A stretch of 64,000 nucleotides of DNA from NCBI RefSeq assembly GCF_000185145.2, contig NZ_GL833119.1, positions 1,294,668 to 1,358,667 on the forward strand, in the 5' to 3' direction. A model generated the notes under the pieces. The model was not told where the DNA came from. It made no database searches and was given only the letters and a program-made list of their open reading frames with translations. This document shows positions 17,442 to 26,526 of the stretch, in pieces. The DNA comes from Hoylesella oralis ATCC 33269 (GTDB lineage: Bacteria > Bacteroidota > Bacteroidia > Bacteroidales > Bacteroidaceae). The stretch's first letter is position 1, and each line of letters begins with the position of its first letter. A program made the position numbers and the translations under genes.

Positions 17442-19886
17442 TCATACGTCTTTATGGTGTTCTTCTTTCTCTTCCGGCTCCTCCCCGAAGAGCACATTCT
17501 TGAGTTTCTGATACAGAAAAGACAAGGTGAGGAGGATGACTCCGAGACTGATAAAGACGATAATCTTGCCCACCGCCTGCATCGTCCATACGTCTATGAG
17601 CACCAGTTTTGCCAATACGATGCCGAATTCCGCAAGACTCACGATGCGGATCGGTTTGCTGTGAATGCGCATGCCGAGACACATAAGGATGAAAGCCGCT
17701 GTGCCTAACGACAACGAGAAGCCTGCACTGAAGCTGTAGGAGCCGAGCGAAAGAAGCAAAAACTTTGCTGCCGATACCCATACAAGTGTGGCAAGCACAG
17801 AGAAATAGGCATATAATTCGTTGCGATACCAGTCTATTTTCAAAAATCCGCGTATAATATACCACAGGTTGAATACGATAACAGCGGTTGTCAACCAAAG
17901 CAGAAAAGTCGACGTGTATTCTCTTTTTTCAGGAAACAGCCATATACAATACATATATAACAATGTGATAAAGCCGCCCATGACAACGTACCATTCCTTG
18001 AAATCGGCAAGTTTAAAGCGGTTACGCAGTGCTACCGTACTCGCGGCAAATATCGTGGAGGTGGCTAAGAAGTCGGCCGCAATAGCTGTATCTCCATTCA
18101 ATCGGGCTCCGAACTCGTTGATAAATGCATTGATTGCAATAAAGATACCTGCGCCGAACATAATCGCATTATAAGGCGTGTAGACGAGGAAGCGGCTCTG
18201 CTCGGCAAAGATATTCTTGAAACGATGCATAAGTATGGCAAATACGAGTATCGCCAGACTTACGAAGATACTTGTAGAAAAGTCGGCATTCAGGAACAGT
18301 GGTACGGTTGTACCTTCTGCCGAGCCGTACTCATATGTACCGGAAGTGAAATAATACAGTAGTGTAAGGGCTGCCATTACCATAGCCCCTACCTCGTAAA
18401 CCCTACTCTTAGCCTTGATATAAAGCCATAAAAGTACCACAGACTCGGCTGCCCAGATGATTAGGAAAGTGGAACCGCGGAATAGAACGGGCGGAGTAAT
18501 GGAGATGAACGTAATGGTTAAGGCCAATAGAGTACTGTTCAAAGGGGCGTAAACATTGGGCTTGATGCGCAGATACAGATACAACGCGAGGTTTACTGCT
18601 GCTATGAAAAGGTTCACAAGAGCCCCTGCTTCGAAGTCGAACAGTAAGCCATGTACGAAAAAATTGCCGAAAAGAAAGTAAAGAAAACTATTGCCAACAA
18701 TCACACACATAAGCCATTTGTTCATCCGAGGTGTGCTCTCAGACTTCAATATGTAGAATACGGGTAGCTGGAATATCAGGAAAAACAGCGTTGTGAAGCA
18801 CGTCATCTGTGCCGGCAGAGACGGTGTGGGGTTAGCGGTTCCATCGTTGAGTACCGTCAGGCCTATGATAATATAAGTGAATGCAAACGCAATGACGGGC
18901 AAACCGCCCCACTTTTTGTACATTGCGAGGGCGAACATGCCGAGATTGAGAATACTTATATAGGTGTAAAGCGTAACGATATCGCTCGTTCCGGTGCTGA
19001 TAATGAACGGCGCAATGAACCCTCCGACGAGCGCAGTAACGGCAAGTTCGCTCCTGTCGTATAGGATAGAAACGCCCGACATGAACAGCGTGATGCAGAT
19101 AAGCGTAACGAATGCCGACGTTTGAGAGAACAGATGATAGTAATGGAAAGCGATCGCAACGGTAAGATAGAACACTCCAAAGGCACCGCCTGCCAGCAAC
19201 GAGCTGAATGCACGGTAGCGTTTGTGCAGACGTTCGGCCAGAATAAGCATGCCGCATCCCGTTGCAAAGCCCAGAACAGTGCGGGCTACCTCGTTTATCC
19301 AGTTTTTGTCGATGGCGTATTTCACAAAAAAACCTATGCCGATGATAAAGACCAAGATGCCTATTTTGCCGAAAAGATTCTCGCCGATGAACTTTTCGTA
19401 ATTGAAATTGCGGGTTTCTTTTTCGTATATCGGTTCGCTGTATGCAAACTTCTCGGGCTTTTCGGCTGTCGCAGGCTCTGCTTCTGCAGCCGTTCCTGTG
19501 CTTTGCAGTACGGCCTTTTCCTGTAATTCTTCTTTAACAGGTACAGGCTCTTCCGTTGTTTCTGCGTGTTCTTCGGCAATTTGCGTTACGGGTATTTTAA
19601 CCACAGGCTCGTGCACTTCTTCTGCTTGAACCACGGGAACAACCGCTTCTGTCGGCTTCTCTTCAGGCTTAGGCTCATCAATTGTCGGTGCCGGATGCTT
19701 TTCTTGTCGAGGCTCTGCGGTCTCTTTATTCTGCATATTTTCGAGTAATTTCTTTAATTTGCGCTGCCTGTAGTCCAACAATTCCAAGCTCTCGATGATC
19801 TTGTTAAAACGACTTTCAAGACGAAGCCACAACAAAAGGGGCACTCCGAAGAGTAAAAGAACGAATATGCCGATAAAAGATTCCAT
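17442..19886 (-). CDS. DUF2339 polytopic membrane protein
   Basis: An 814-aa inner membrane protein. It has one N-terminal helix (IGIFVLLLFGVPLLLWL), then a coiled coil, then a long acidic Pro/Glu/Val-rich linker (about residues 55-165). The DUF2339 signature follows, NYEKFIGENLFGKIGILVF then IGIGFFVKYAIDKNWI, and more than twenty further hydrophobic segments. Family members are widespread in Gram-negative bacteria and have no established biochemical role. A -7 box lies 25 bp upstream. The gene is alone on its strand here. Confidence 0.88.
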   Translation of the reverse strand: MESFIGIFVLLLFGVPLLLWLRLESRFNKIIESLELLDYRQRKLKKLLENMQNKETAEPRQEKHPAPTIDEPKPEEKPTEAVVPVVQAEEVHEPVVKIPVTQIAEEHAETTEEPVPVKEELQEKAVLQSTGTAAEAEPATAEKPEKFAYSEPIYEKETRNFNYEKFIGENLFGKIGILVFIIGIGFFVKYAIDKNWINEVARTVLGFATGCGMLILAERLHKRYRAFSSLLAGGAFGVFYLTVAIAFHYYHLFSQTSAFVTLICITLFMSGVSILYDRSELAVTALVGGFIAPFIISTGTSDIVTLYTYISILNLGMFALAMYKKWGGLPVIAFAFTYIIIGLTVLNDGTANPTPSLPAQMTCFTTLFFLIFQLPVFYILKSESTPRMNKWLMCVIVGNSFLYFLFGNFFVHGLLFDFEAGALVNLFIAAVNLALYLYLRIKPNVYAPLNSTLLALTITFISITPPVLFRGSTFLIIWAAESVVLLWLYIKAKSRVYEVGAMVMAALTLLYYFTSGTYEYGSAEGTTVPLFLNADFSTSIFVSLAILVFAILMHRFKNIFAEQSRFLVYTPYNAIMFGAGIFIAINAFINEFGARLNGDTAIAADFLATSTIFAASTVALRNRFKLADFKEWYVVMGGFITLLYMYCIWLFPEKREYTSTFLLWLTTAVIVFNLWYIIRGFLKIDWYRNELYAYFSVLATLVWVSAAKFLLLSLGSYSFSAGFSLSLGTAAFILMCLGMRIHSKPIRIVSLAEFGIVLAKLVLIDVWTMQAVGKIIVFISLGVILLTLSFLYQKLKNVLFGEEPEEKEEHHKDV

Positions 19887-19910
19887 AAATATAAATTATA
19901 TGTTCGGTTG

Positions 19911-19918
19911 CAAAATTA
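19911..19918 (-). promoter_or_regulatory. -7 box for the DUF2339 gene
   Basis: The minus strand reads TAATTTTG (TAnnTTTG), 25 bp upstream of the start at 19886. Confidence 0.6.
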
Positions 19919-20080
19919 ATGATTATTTAAGTATCGGGCAATGTTTCAGTCCGGAAAAATGTACTTGCTGCAGGCGCATGAGCAACCGTAGAACGTAGCA
20001 TTGCGTTGTGAATATCTATTATAACGGGCAGGCATCGGGGTGCAATACCGGCGCTGTATCATGGTTGCCGGTGCTGCACA

Positions 20081-20968
20081 TTATCCGCAGTCCCACGTAT
20101 AAAGTACCTTAGAGAAGTCTTTTCGGCGCAATGCCTCGCTGTTGATAAAGAAATTACCGATACCTGCATCGCCCCACATCATATTGGCTGCATCGTCTGA
20201 AACGAGCTGCAAGAGCAGTGTGTCGTAATATTCAAGGTCTTCGCGCGGATCGTATTGCGTAAACGAGGGGTAGCCCAAAAGCAGATGGTTCTCGTTGTAA
20301 AAGGCATCGAAGAAATAATCCGTGCATTTTTCATCATCGCCGAAATACTCGCTTATAATGCTTATTCCGTCTTCATCCTGCGTGTCTATCTGCTCTCCAT
20401 ACAGGTCTTTCACCGCTTGTGCGAACGCGGTAACGAAGCGTTTGTCGTCTGTCGTCATGCTCATGTGTGCCGGCTTGATGTTCAAGGCAACCTCTTTATC
20501 GCAGGGAGTATATTCAACCACGTTTGCTTGAGTGTTCACCGGAAAGCCCAAGGCCGAAACCTTGTCGGGCGTAATGCTGTTGTCTACGTGCTCATGGTAT
20601 ATCACTTTAAAATCTTTCTGTACGTCCGGACAATCGAAATCTGCCCCGTAATACTTGTTTGAAGTGGATAAGAACACCTGCAAAATGCCTTGTTCGGGCA
20701 GGATAGAGCGGGTAGGTATCTGCCCGAAGTTGATTTGTATGAGCAAGAACATCCGGCGCCCTTCCTCGTCTGTGGGGTAGTCTTTCGTGTTGTCCCAATA
20801 GGGCAAACCGCCCAATTTGCTATCGGCCAATGTCGGTGTACGGCTCTTATCTACGGTTATTTTATAGCAGTCGACGGCCGTACGTCTTTTGATTTCATCG
20901 ACAATAGCGTGCATCTTATTTTTCAAAGATGTCTTTTTCGAGAACTTATCGAACCAAAATAATTTCAT
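20081..20968 (-). CDS. YwqG-family (DUF1963) protein
   Basis: A 295-aa soluble protein without signal peptide. Recognisable DUF1963/YwqG features are SKLGGLPYW, then a segment MFLLIQINFGQIP and GILQVFLS, a central YFGDDEKCTDYF, HLLLGYPSFTQYDPR, and the C-terminal LLQLVSDDAANMMWGDAGIGN ending in the F-x-F-I-N/S region. Members act in the cytoplasm and are often near stress or toxin-related genes, but no enzymatic function is established. It has its own -7 box 123 bp upstream. Confidence 0.85.
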   Translation of the reverse strand: MKLFWFDKFSKKTSLKNKMHAIVDEIKRRTAVDCYKITVDKSRTPTLADSKLGGLPYWDNTKDYPTDEEGRRMFLLIQINFGQIPTRSILPEQGILQVFLSTSNKYYGADFDCPDVQKDFKVIYHEHVDNSITPDKVSALGFPVNTQANVVEYTPCDKEVALNIKPAHMSMTTDDKRFVTAFAQAVKDLYGEQIDTQDEDGISIISEYFGDDEKCTDYFFDAFYNENHLLLGYPSFTQYDPREDLEYYDTLLLQLVSDDAANMMWGDAGIGNFFINSEALRRKDFSKVLYTWDCG

Positions 20969-21090
20969 GGCTTCCTGTTTTTAAAGTCGTTAAAAGGTGA
21001 TAGCAGGCAGGCTGAAAGATGCTCTTATGTATAATAGCCGGATGAGAGAGGTCTGCACTTTCTTATCGGTATCACCGATATTTACGCTTA

Positions 21091-21098
21091 CAAATATA
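21091..21098 (-). promoter_or_regulatory. -7 box probably for the YwqG-family gene
   Basis: The minus strand reads TATATTTG (TAnnTTTG), about 120 bp upstream of the start at 20968. The leader would be long, so confidence is moderate. Confidence 0.45.
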
Positions 21099-21177
21099 GT
21101 AATAAAAATGATATGTTGTAAAATCTTGGGAATAAAAAAGCGCTTATGGCCTGTTTTCGTTTGTGATAGGGATATGT

Positions 21178-21310
21178 GGGGGAGGCCTCCCCCTGCCCCT
21201 CCGAAGGAGGGGAGTGCCTTGCGGAAATCGGATAAATATACTTCCTTGCAATCTTCTCCAAAGTATATCTTCCCCCTACAGGAGGGAGGTAGAGAGGTAC
21301 CGCGCATCTC
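21178..21310. repeat. dispersed intergenic repeat with GC-rich palindromes
   Basis: A GC-rich block in an otherwise AT-rich spacer. It opens with the perfect 16-bp palindrome GGGGGAGGCCTCCCCC (21178-21193). A hairpin follows, CCCCTCC-GAA-GGAGGGG (21196-21212), and there is a mirrored purine-rich end around 21273-21295. Translated, one frame gives a PPPAPPKEGS peptide, a signature I associate with dispersed non-coding repeats that produce spurious ORFs in Bacteroidota genomes. It is not a gene. Whether more copies exist in this genome cannot be judged from the window. Confidence 0.55.
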
Positions 21311-21504
21311 TTTCCAAGGAGAGGAGTATGATGTTGTATTTCTGCTTGCAACCTTTTGATTACAAGTGTGTTATTACTAATGATAAAGAATGAATCGTTT
21401 AAACTCCTTAGACAGACGGTCTATGGCGGTTGGGTATGCTATCTGAACGAGACAGACCTATGGTGTAAGGAAGCGGTTTGTATAATCTTGCTTAAGCAGG
21501 GGGC

Positions 21505-21537
21505 ATAAAATAAGGACTTAGGCAAGCCAAGTCCTTA
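21505..21537 (-). terminator. Rho-independent-like terminator after trpB
   Basis: TAAGGACTT (21511-21519) pairs perfectly with AAGTCCTTA (21529-21537), with GGC/GCC pairing possible inside the loop. On the minus strand the stem is followed by a T-rich TTTTATG. It lies about 90 bp downstream of the trpB stop. Confidence 0.65.
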
Positions 21538-21625
21538 CGATGTAGCTATCGGGTGTTTCTCTTTCTTCTTTCCTTTTTCATCCTTGGGAGGGGTATGAGG
21601 AGGTTCTTCCTTCCCTTCTTTCTCC

Positions 21626-22990
21626 TCATAGAATATGCGGAATGTCCTTCAAGCTCTTTTGTATGTCATCGTCGGTCAGCGTATAATTGCGCAGATCGCC
21701 GTTGATATAGTTGTCGTAGGCCGTCATGTCGATAAGGCCATGTCCGCTGAGATTGAACAGTATCACCTTTTCCTGTCCCTCTTCTTTGCACTTCTGCGCC
21801 TCACGGATGGTAGCTGCAATGGCATGACAGCTTTCGGGTGCAGGAATAATACCCTCGGTACGGGCAAAGAGCATGCCTGCTTCAAAGGTCTCAAGTTGCG
21901 GAATATCGACGCCATGCATCATCTTGTCTTTGATTAATTGGCTAATGATAACGCCGGCGCCATGGTAACGCAATCCGCCTGCATGGATGTTCGCGGGCTT
22001 GAAGTCGTGCCCCAGCGTGTACATAGGCAGTAGGGGTGTGTAGCCTGCTTCGTCGCCGAAGTCGTATTGAAACACGCCTCTGGTGAGCTTAGGACAGCTC
22101 GACGGCTCTGCTGCAATGAATTCTGTTGCCTTTCCATCTAATATATTGTGGCGCATGAAGGGGAATGCAATGCCGCCGAAGTTACTGCCTCCGCCGAAAC
22201 AAGCTATTACCTTGTCGGGATATTCGCCTGCCATTTCCATTTGTTTTTCGGCCTCTAAGCCGATTATGGTTTGGTGCAATGCCACATGGTTCAATACGGA
22301 ACCGAGCGTATATTTGCAGTGTGGCGTGGTTGTGGCAAGCTCTATGGCCTCCGAAATGGCCGTTCCGAGCGAGCCGGGATGCGTGGGATCGCGGGTTATA
22401 ATATCCTTTCCGGCACGGGTAGACATAGAGGGCGAGCCCGTTACCTCGGCCCCGAAGGTGCGCATGATGCTGCTTCTGTAAGGCTTTTGCTGCATGCTTA
22501 TCTTTACTTGATATACGGCTGCGGAGAGTCCGAATACGCTTGCAGCGTAGCTTAATGCCGCCCCCCACTGGCCTGCACCGGTCTCTGTGGTTACGTTGGT
22601 GGTACCTTCTCGCTTGCAATAGTAGCACTGCGGGATGGCTGAATTGATTTTATGCGAGCCTAAAGGGTTGGTGCTTTCGTTCTTGAAGTAGATGTGAGCG
22701 GGCGTATTCAGTGCTTCTTCCAGTGCAAAAGCGCGAACGAGCGGCGTTGAACGGTAGTATTTGTACTTGTCGAGCACCTCTTCGGGGATGTCGATCCATG
22801 CATGTTCGGTGTCGAGTTCTTGTTTTGAGCACTCTTCATTGAAGATGTGAGACAGGTCTTCGGCCGTAAGAGGTTGGCGAGTTGCAGGATTTAATGGCGG
22901 TAAAGGCTTGTTTACCATGTCTGCCTGTATATTGTACCATTGCGTAGGCAGTTCGTTTTCTTGCAGTATGAATTTCTTTTGTCTGCTCAT
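21626..22990 (-). CDS. trpB: tryptophan synthase beta chain, TrpB2 type
   Basis: PLP enzyme condensing indole with serine. The 454-aa length and sequence fit the second TrpB class (TrpB2), which is longer than classical TrpB and often encoded apart from trpA. Key segments are the PLP lysine K114 in NPLGSHKINSA, TETGAGQWG, the phosphate-binding GGGSNFGG, and the C-terminal LFNLSGHGLIDM. I place the start at 22990 (MSRQKKF). A longer frame starting at 23026 would begin inside the -7 box. No other trp gene is nearby, so it may work as an indole-salvage enzyme. Confidence 0.92.
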   Translation of the reverse strand: MSRQKKFILQENELPTQWYNIQADMVNKPLPPLNPATRQPLTAEDLSHIFNEECSKQELDTEHAWIDIPEEVLDKYKYYRSTPLVRAFALEEALNTPAHIYFKNESTNPLGSHKINSAIPQCYYCKREGTTNVTTETGAGQWGAALSYAASVFGLSAAVYQVKISMQQKPYRSSIMRTFGAEVTGSPSMSTRAGKDIITRDPTHPGSLGTAISEAIELATTTPHCKYTLGSVLNHVALHQTIIGLEAEKQMEMAGEYPDKVIACFGGGSNFGGIAFPFMRHNILDGKATEFIAAEPSSCPKLTRGVFQYDFGDEAGYTPLLPMYTLGHDFKPANIHAGGLRYHGAGVIISQLIKDKMMHGVDIPQLETFEAGMLFARTEGIIPAPESCHAIAATIREAQKCKEEGQEKVILFNLSGHGLIDMTAYDNYINGDLRNYTLTDDDIQKSLKDIPHIL

Positions 22991-23023
22991 TTTAATCGGT
23001 TTTAAAGTTATAAATCCTGCTTG

Positions 23024-23031
23024 CAAAGGTA
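23024..23031 (-). promoter_or_regulatory. -7 box for trpB
   Basis: The minus strand reads TACCTTTG (TAnnTTTG), 34 bp upstream of the ATG at 22990. It decides the trpB start. Confidence 0.65.
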
Positions 23032-23065
23032 CGAAAAAACTCTAACGGCGGCAGATTAATCGGTA

Positions 23066-23082
23066 TATTTTTGTTATTTTTG
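23066..23082 (+). promoter_or_regulatory. two tandem -7 boxes for the symporter gene
   Basis: TATTTTTG occurs at 23066-23073 and again at 23075-23082, both matching TAnnTTTG. The ATG at 23091 is only 8 bp after the second box, so transcripts from it would be nearly leaderless. Confidence 0.5.
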
Positions 23083-23090
23083 CAACCGTT

Positions 23091-24527
23091 ATGGTGATAA
23101 TTACTACTGTTTTGGTTTATTTTTGCTTACTGTTGTTATTCAGTAAGCTAACTTCTCGCAGGGCTAACAATGATACCTTTTACCGTGCGAACCGTCGTTC
23201 ACCGTGGTATATGGTGGCGTTCGGCATGATTGGAGCGTCTGTTTCGGGCGTTACTTTCGTATCTGTACCCGGCATGGTACTGAAAACAGACATGACATAC
23301 ATGCAGACCTGCATCGGTTTTATATTCGGTTATTTCGCCGTAGCGTTCTTTCTGTTGCCGGTATATTATCGGCTCAACCTTACTACCATTTACTCTTATT
23401 TGCAGAAAAGGCTCGGACACCGGTCGTACAAGACGGGTGCATCGTTCTTTCTGCTATCGAAAATGACGGGTGCAGCAGCCCGTTTCTACATCGTATGTAT
23501 CATTCTACAGCGTTTTGTGTTCGATGGTATCGGCGTTCCTTTCCCCGTTACGGTGGTCGGCATGGTAACTCTGATATGGCTATACACGCGGAAAGGCGGT
23601 ATTAAAACGCTTGTTTGGACGGATTCTTTTCAAACCTTTTGCATGTTTACGGCACTTATATTGATCATATTCCATGTGATCGATGCGCTCGGAATGAGTT
23701 TCGGCGAGGCTATAGATACGGTGAGAGCGCAGTCGTACAGCCGTATGTTCGTGTTCGACGATTGGTTTTCGCGTCAAAACTTTTGGAAACAATTCTTCAG
23801 CGGTATATTTATTGTAATCGTAATGACGGGGTTAGATCAGGATATGATGCAGAAAAACCTCACTTGCAAGTCGCTCCGCGAGGCGCAAAAGGATATGTGT
23901 ACTTACGGTTTTGCATTCGCTCCGGCCAATTTGTTGTTCATGGTATTAGGTGTATTGCTTCTGCTTTTGGCGCAAAAGCAGGGTATCGATCCGTTTTCTA
24001 TGCAGGGAGATGATTTGTTGCCTATGTTTGCCGCCACCGGTAGGTTGGGCAACATCGTGGTTATCTTCTTTACTATAGGCATCGTAGCAGCATCGTTTTC
24101 GAGCGCCGATTCGGCTCTTACCGCGCTTACAACAAGCTATTGTGTGGACTTGCGCGAACGTGCAGACGATGAAAAACTGCGCAAACGAGCGCATATAGGC
24201 ATGGCCTTGGTATTCGTTCTCTTCATTCTGTTGTTCAGAATGATTAATTCTACAAGCGTTATCGATGCCATTTATATTATGTGTTCTTATACTTACGGGC
24301 CGTTGCTCGGATTGTTTGCCTTCGGATTGTTGACCAAACATGAGGCGAATGATGGCTTTGTACCTTACATAGCTGTGGCTTCGCCGCTGATATGTTATGC
24401 TATCGACACGGCTACATCGGCGCTCACGGGCTACAAGTTCGGCTATGAATTGCTGATGCTCAACGGATTTCTGACGTTTGCAGGGCTGTTCCTGACACGA
24501 AAAAGCCAAGCACAACGGGCGATATGA
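23091..24527 (+). CDS. sodium:solute symporter (SSS family)
   Basis: A 478-aa inner membrane transporter with about 13 hydrophobic segments. SSS-family features are the N-terminal RANNDTFYRANRRSPWYMVAFG then GASVSGVTFVSVPG, TTIYSYLQKRLGHRSYKTGA, SKMTGAAARFYIV, LVWTDSFQTFCMF, GLDQDMMQKNLTCKS and the late SADSALTALTTSYCVD. The substrate is unknown; family members carry sugars, amino acids, sialic acid, vitamins and others with sodium. A terminator-like hairpin overlaps its stop codon. Confidence 0.9.
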   Translation: MVIITTVLVYFCLLLLFSKLTSRRANNDTFYRANRRSPWYMVAFGMIGASVSGVTFVSVPGMVLKTDMTYMQTCIGFIFGYFAVAFFLLPVYYRLNLTTIYSYLQKRLGHRSYKTGASFFLLSKMTGAAARFYIVCIILQRFVFDGIGVPFPVTVVGMVTLIWLYTRKGGIKTLVWTDSFQTFCMFTALILIIFHVIDALGMSFGEAIDTVRAQSYSRMFVFDDWFSRQNFWKQFFSGIFIVIVMTGLDQDMMQKNLTCKSLREAQKDMCTYGFAFAPANLLFMVLGVLLLLLAQKQGIDPFSMQGDDLLPMFAATGRLGNIVVIFFTIGIVAASFSSADSALTALTTSYCVDLRERADDEKLRKRAHIGMALVFVLFILLFRMINSTSVIDAIYIMCSYTYGPLLGLFAFGLLTKHEANDGFVPYIAVASPLICYAIDTATSALTGYKFGYELLMLNGFLTFAGLFLTRKSQAQRAI

Positions 24528-24548
24528 TGCCGTGCCGATGTGCTTGGC
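24505..24548 (+). terminator. hairpin overlapping the symporter stop codon
   Basis: GCCAAGCACA (24505-24514) and TGTGCTTGGC (24539-24548) form a perfect 10-bp stem that spans the stop codon (24525-24527). Confidence 0.5.
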
Positions 24549-24554
24549 GTATAA

Positions 24555-24585
24555 GTTTCAAGGCCCGAAGCGGGCGATGTGAAAC
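24555..24585 (-). terminator. hairpin after trxB
   Basis: GTTTCA/TGAAAC (24555-24560, 24580-24585) encloses a GC-rich inner stem GCCCG-AAG-CGGGC. It starts 3 bp after the trxB stop on the minus strand and probably works with the neighbouring hairpin to separate the convergent genes. Confidence 0.5.
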
Positions 24586-24587
24586 TG

Positions 24588-25535
24588 CTATTTTCCGATA
24601 GTTCCCAAGTAACGTTCTGCCTCTAAGGCTGCCATACAGCCGCTTCCGGCTGCGACGATGGCCTGCCTGTAAACAGGATCGGCACAATCTCCGGCTGCAA
24701 AAACGCCTTTGATCTTGGTACGGGGGGTACCGTTTTCGGTCTTGATGTAGCCGGTTTCGTCGAGATCGAGCCACTCTTTGAACACGTCGGTGTTGGGTTT
24801 ATGACCGATGGCAAGAAAAAATCCGTCTATCGGAAGGTCGTATTTCTGCTCATCGGCCTCGCCTTTACGTTTGACAAGGTGTGCGCCTTCCACGCCATTC
24901 TCGCCATAAAGACCGAGCGTATTGTGCTCGTATAAGATTTCTATATTGTCTTTGTTTTCCACCCGTTGGCGCATTACGTCGGAAGCACGCAGGTAGTTTT
25001 TGCGCACTATCATGTACACCTTTTTGCAGAGGTTTGCCAAATAGAGCGCCTCTTCGCATGCCGTATCGCCGCCGCCCACCACGGCCACGGTCTTTTTGCG
25101 ATAGAAAAATCCGTCGCAGGTGGCACATGCGCTGACGCCTTGTCCGTTGTATTTCTTCTCGTCTTCTAAGCCGAGATACTTTGCCGAGGCCCCTGTAGCG
25201 ATGATAACCGTATCGGCTTCGATCTGTGTACCGCGATCTGTGGTGAGCACATAGGGCGACTTGCTGAAGTCGGCCTTAACTATTTCGCCGTCGCGCACGT
25301 CGGTTCCGAAGCGTTCAGCCTGCTCGCGAAGATCCGCCATCATCCGGTTACCGTCGATACCTTGCGGGTATCCCGGGAAATTCTCTACTTCCGTGGTCTG
25401 CGTGAGCTGCCCTCCGGGCTGAATACCGCAGTATTCTATCGGCTTCAGATTGGCTCTTCCGGCATATATGGCCGCTGTGTAACCGGCCGGTCCGCTGCCT
25501 ATAATGAGGCAACGGGTATATTCTTTGTCAGACAT
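24588..25535 (-). CDS. trxB: thioredoxin reductase
   Basis: NADPH-dependent flavoprotein that reduces thioredoxin in the cytoplasm. The FAD motif GSGPAG is at residues 14-19, the redox-active C137-A-T-C140 in ACATCDGFF, the NADPH-binding VVGGGDTACEEALYL, and the late FAD motif GVFAAGDCAD. The 315-aa length is standard. It lies beside a glutathione peroxidase gene on the same strand, which suggests a shared redox or oxidative-defence theme, but about 250 bp of repeat-like DNA separates them. Confidence 0.97.
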   Translation of the reverse strand: MSDKEYTRCLIIGSGPAGYTAAIYAGRANLKPIEYCGIQPGGQLTQTTEVENFPGYPQGIDGNRMMADLREQAERFGTDVRDGEIVKADFSKSPYVLTTDRGTQIEADTVIIATGASAKYLGLEDEKKYNGQGVSACATCDGFFYRKKTVAVVGGGDTACEEALYLANLCKKVYMIVRKNYLRASDVMRQRVENKDNIEILYEHNTLGLYGENGVEGAHLVKRKGEADEQKYDLPIDGFFLAIGHKPNTDVFKEWLDLDETGYIKTENGTPRTKIKGVFAAGDCADPVYRQAIVAAGSGCMAALEAERYLGTIGK

Positions 25536-25563
25536 GTTTCTTTAATTTTGAGTTTTGAATTAA

Positions 25564-25766
25564 GAATTACGCATTATGCCTGCGGCATTTGCGAATGATG
25601 AATTAGAAATTTTGAATGGCGAATTATGCCTTGCATTATGAATGAATGATTATGATTGAAGAGCTAAACGATTTGACGATTAACATTATTAATACCTAAA
25701 GCATTAATCAAAGCTCCTAAATTCTAAATCAACATTCATAATGTCGGCAGGCATAATTCGTCATTC
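25564..25766. repeat. small element bounded by imperfect inverted repeats
   Basis: The left end 25564-25589 and the right end 25740-25766 (reverse complement) match with about four differences and one gap. The shared core is ATTATGCCTGC. A third partial copy (GAATTATGCC-TTGCATTATG) lies near 25620-25640. The interior is AT-rich, full of GAATT/ATGAAT words and non-coding. This resembles a miniature inverted-repeat element or a run of Bacteroidota AT-rich intergenic repeats. No target-site duplication was obvious. Confidence 0.45.
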
Positions 25767-25784
25767 ACCCCCCCAAAATCCTGA

Positions 25785-26336
25785 TTATTTCAGCAGTTCT
25801 TCTATCTGCTTTTCGATGTTTGCAATCTTTTCGGTGGGCTCGAAGCGTGCCACTACCTGCCCTTTCTTGTTAATCAAGAACTTGGTGAAGTTCCATTTGA
25901 TTTCGGCATTTTCCTTGTAATTCGGATCTGCCTCGCTAAGCATCTTGTCGAGAATGGGGTATATGGGGTGGCTTTTGTCCCAGCCTGCAAAGCCTTTTTG
26001 TTCTTTCAAGAACTTATAGAGAGGTGCTGCTTCGTCGCCGTTTACCTTGATTTTCTTGAATTGAGGGAACTCTGTGCCGTAGTTCAGCTTACAAAATTCG
26101 TGGATACTTTCATCGGTTCCCGGGGCTTGTTGGCCGAACTGATTGCAAGGGAAGTCGAGAATTTCGAACCCCTGTGCGTGGTATTTCTTGTAAAGAGCCT
26201 CCAGTTCTTCGTATTGCGGGGTAAATCCGCATTTGGTAGCCGTGTTTACTATGAGGAGCACCTCGTTGGCATACTCTTTCAAAGATACGTCGTTTCCCTT
26301 TCTGTCTTTGACAGTAAATTCGTATACTGTTTTCAT
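25785..26336 (-). CDS. glutathione peroxidase family protein
   Basis: A 183-aa cytoplasmic peroxidase of the GPx/BsaA family. The peroxidatic Cys is C36 in NTATKCGFTPQY (Cys, not selenocysteine), the catalytic Gln is in FPCNQFGQQ, and the Trp/Asn of the tetrad are in KWNFTKFLI. In bacteria such enzymes usually use thioredoxin rather than glutathione, which fits the adjacent trxB, though this is inference. A -7 box is about 125 bp upstream. Confidence 0.93.
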   Translation of the reverse strand: MKTVYEFTVKDRKGNDVSLKEYANEVLLIVNTATKCGFTPQYEELEALYKKYHAQGFEILDFPCNQFGQQAPGTDESIHEFCKLNYGTEFPQFKKIKVNGDEAAPLYKFLKEQKGFAGWDKSHPIYPILDKMLSEADPNYKENAEIKWNFTKFLINKKGQVVARFEPTEKIANIEKQIEELLK

Positions 26337-26461
26337 CTTTTTGGTTTATTGGGTTTTGTTGTTTATAAATATTTCTATAGATATTATTATCCGTAATTGT
26401 AATTATTGCAAGCAAACACTGTGCCAATATTATATGGGCCCACTCTGTGTGCTGCTATCTA

Positions 26462-26469
26462 CAAAGGTA
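26462..26469 (-). promoter_or_regulatory. -7 box for the glutathione peroxidase gene
   Basis: The minus strand reads TACCTTTG (TAnnTTTG), about 125 bp upstream of the start at 26336, giving a long leader. Confidence 0.45.
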
Positions 26470-26526
26470 TATAAATAATATGACATGCAAAAGCCGAAAA
26501 AACATAAATAAACTAAATAAACCGTT

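Noticed and set aside
20997..21393. Proline-rich ORFs near 21.0-21.4 kb
   Set aside because: They arise from the GC-rich palindromic repeat and have no plausible start, promoter or conserved domain.
22991..23026. Longer trpB start (MQAGFITLKP)
   Set aside because: Its ATG lies within the TACCTTTG -7 box, so it would not be on the mRNA.
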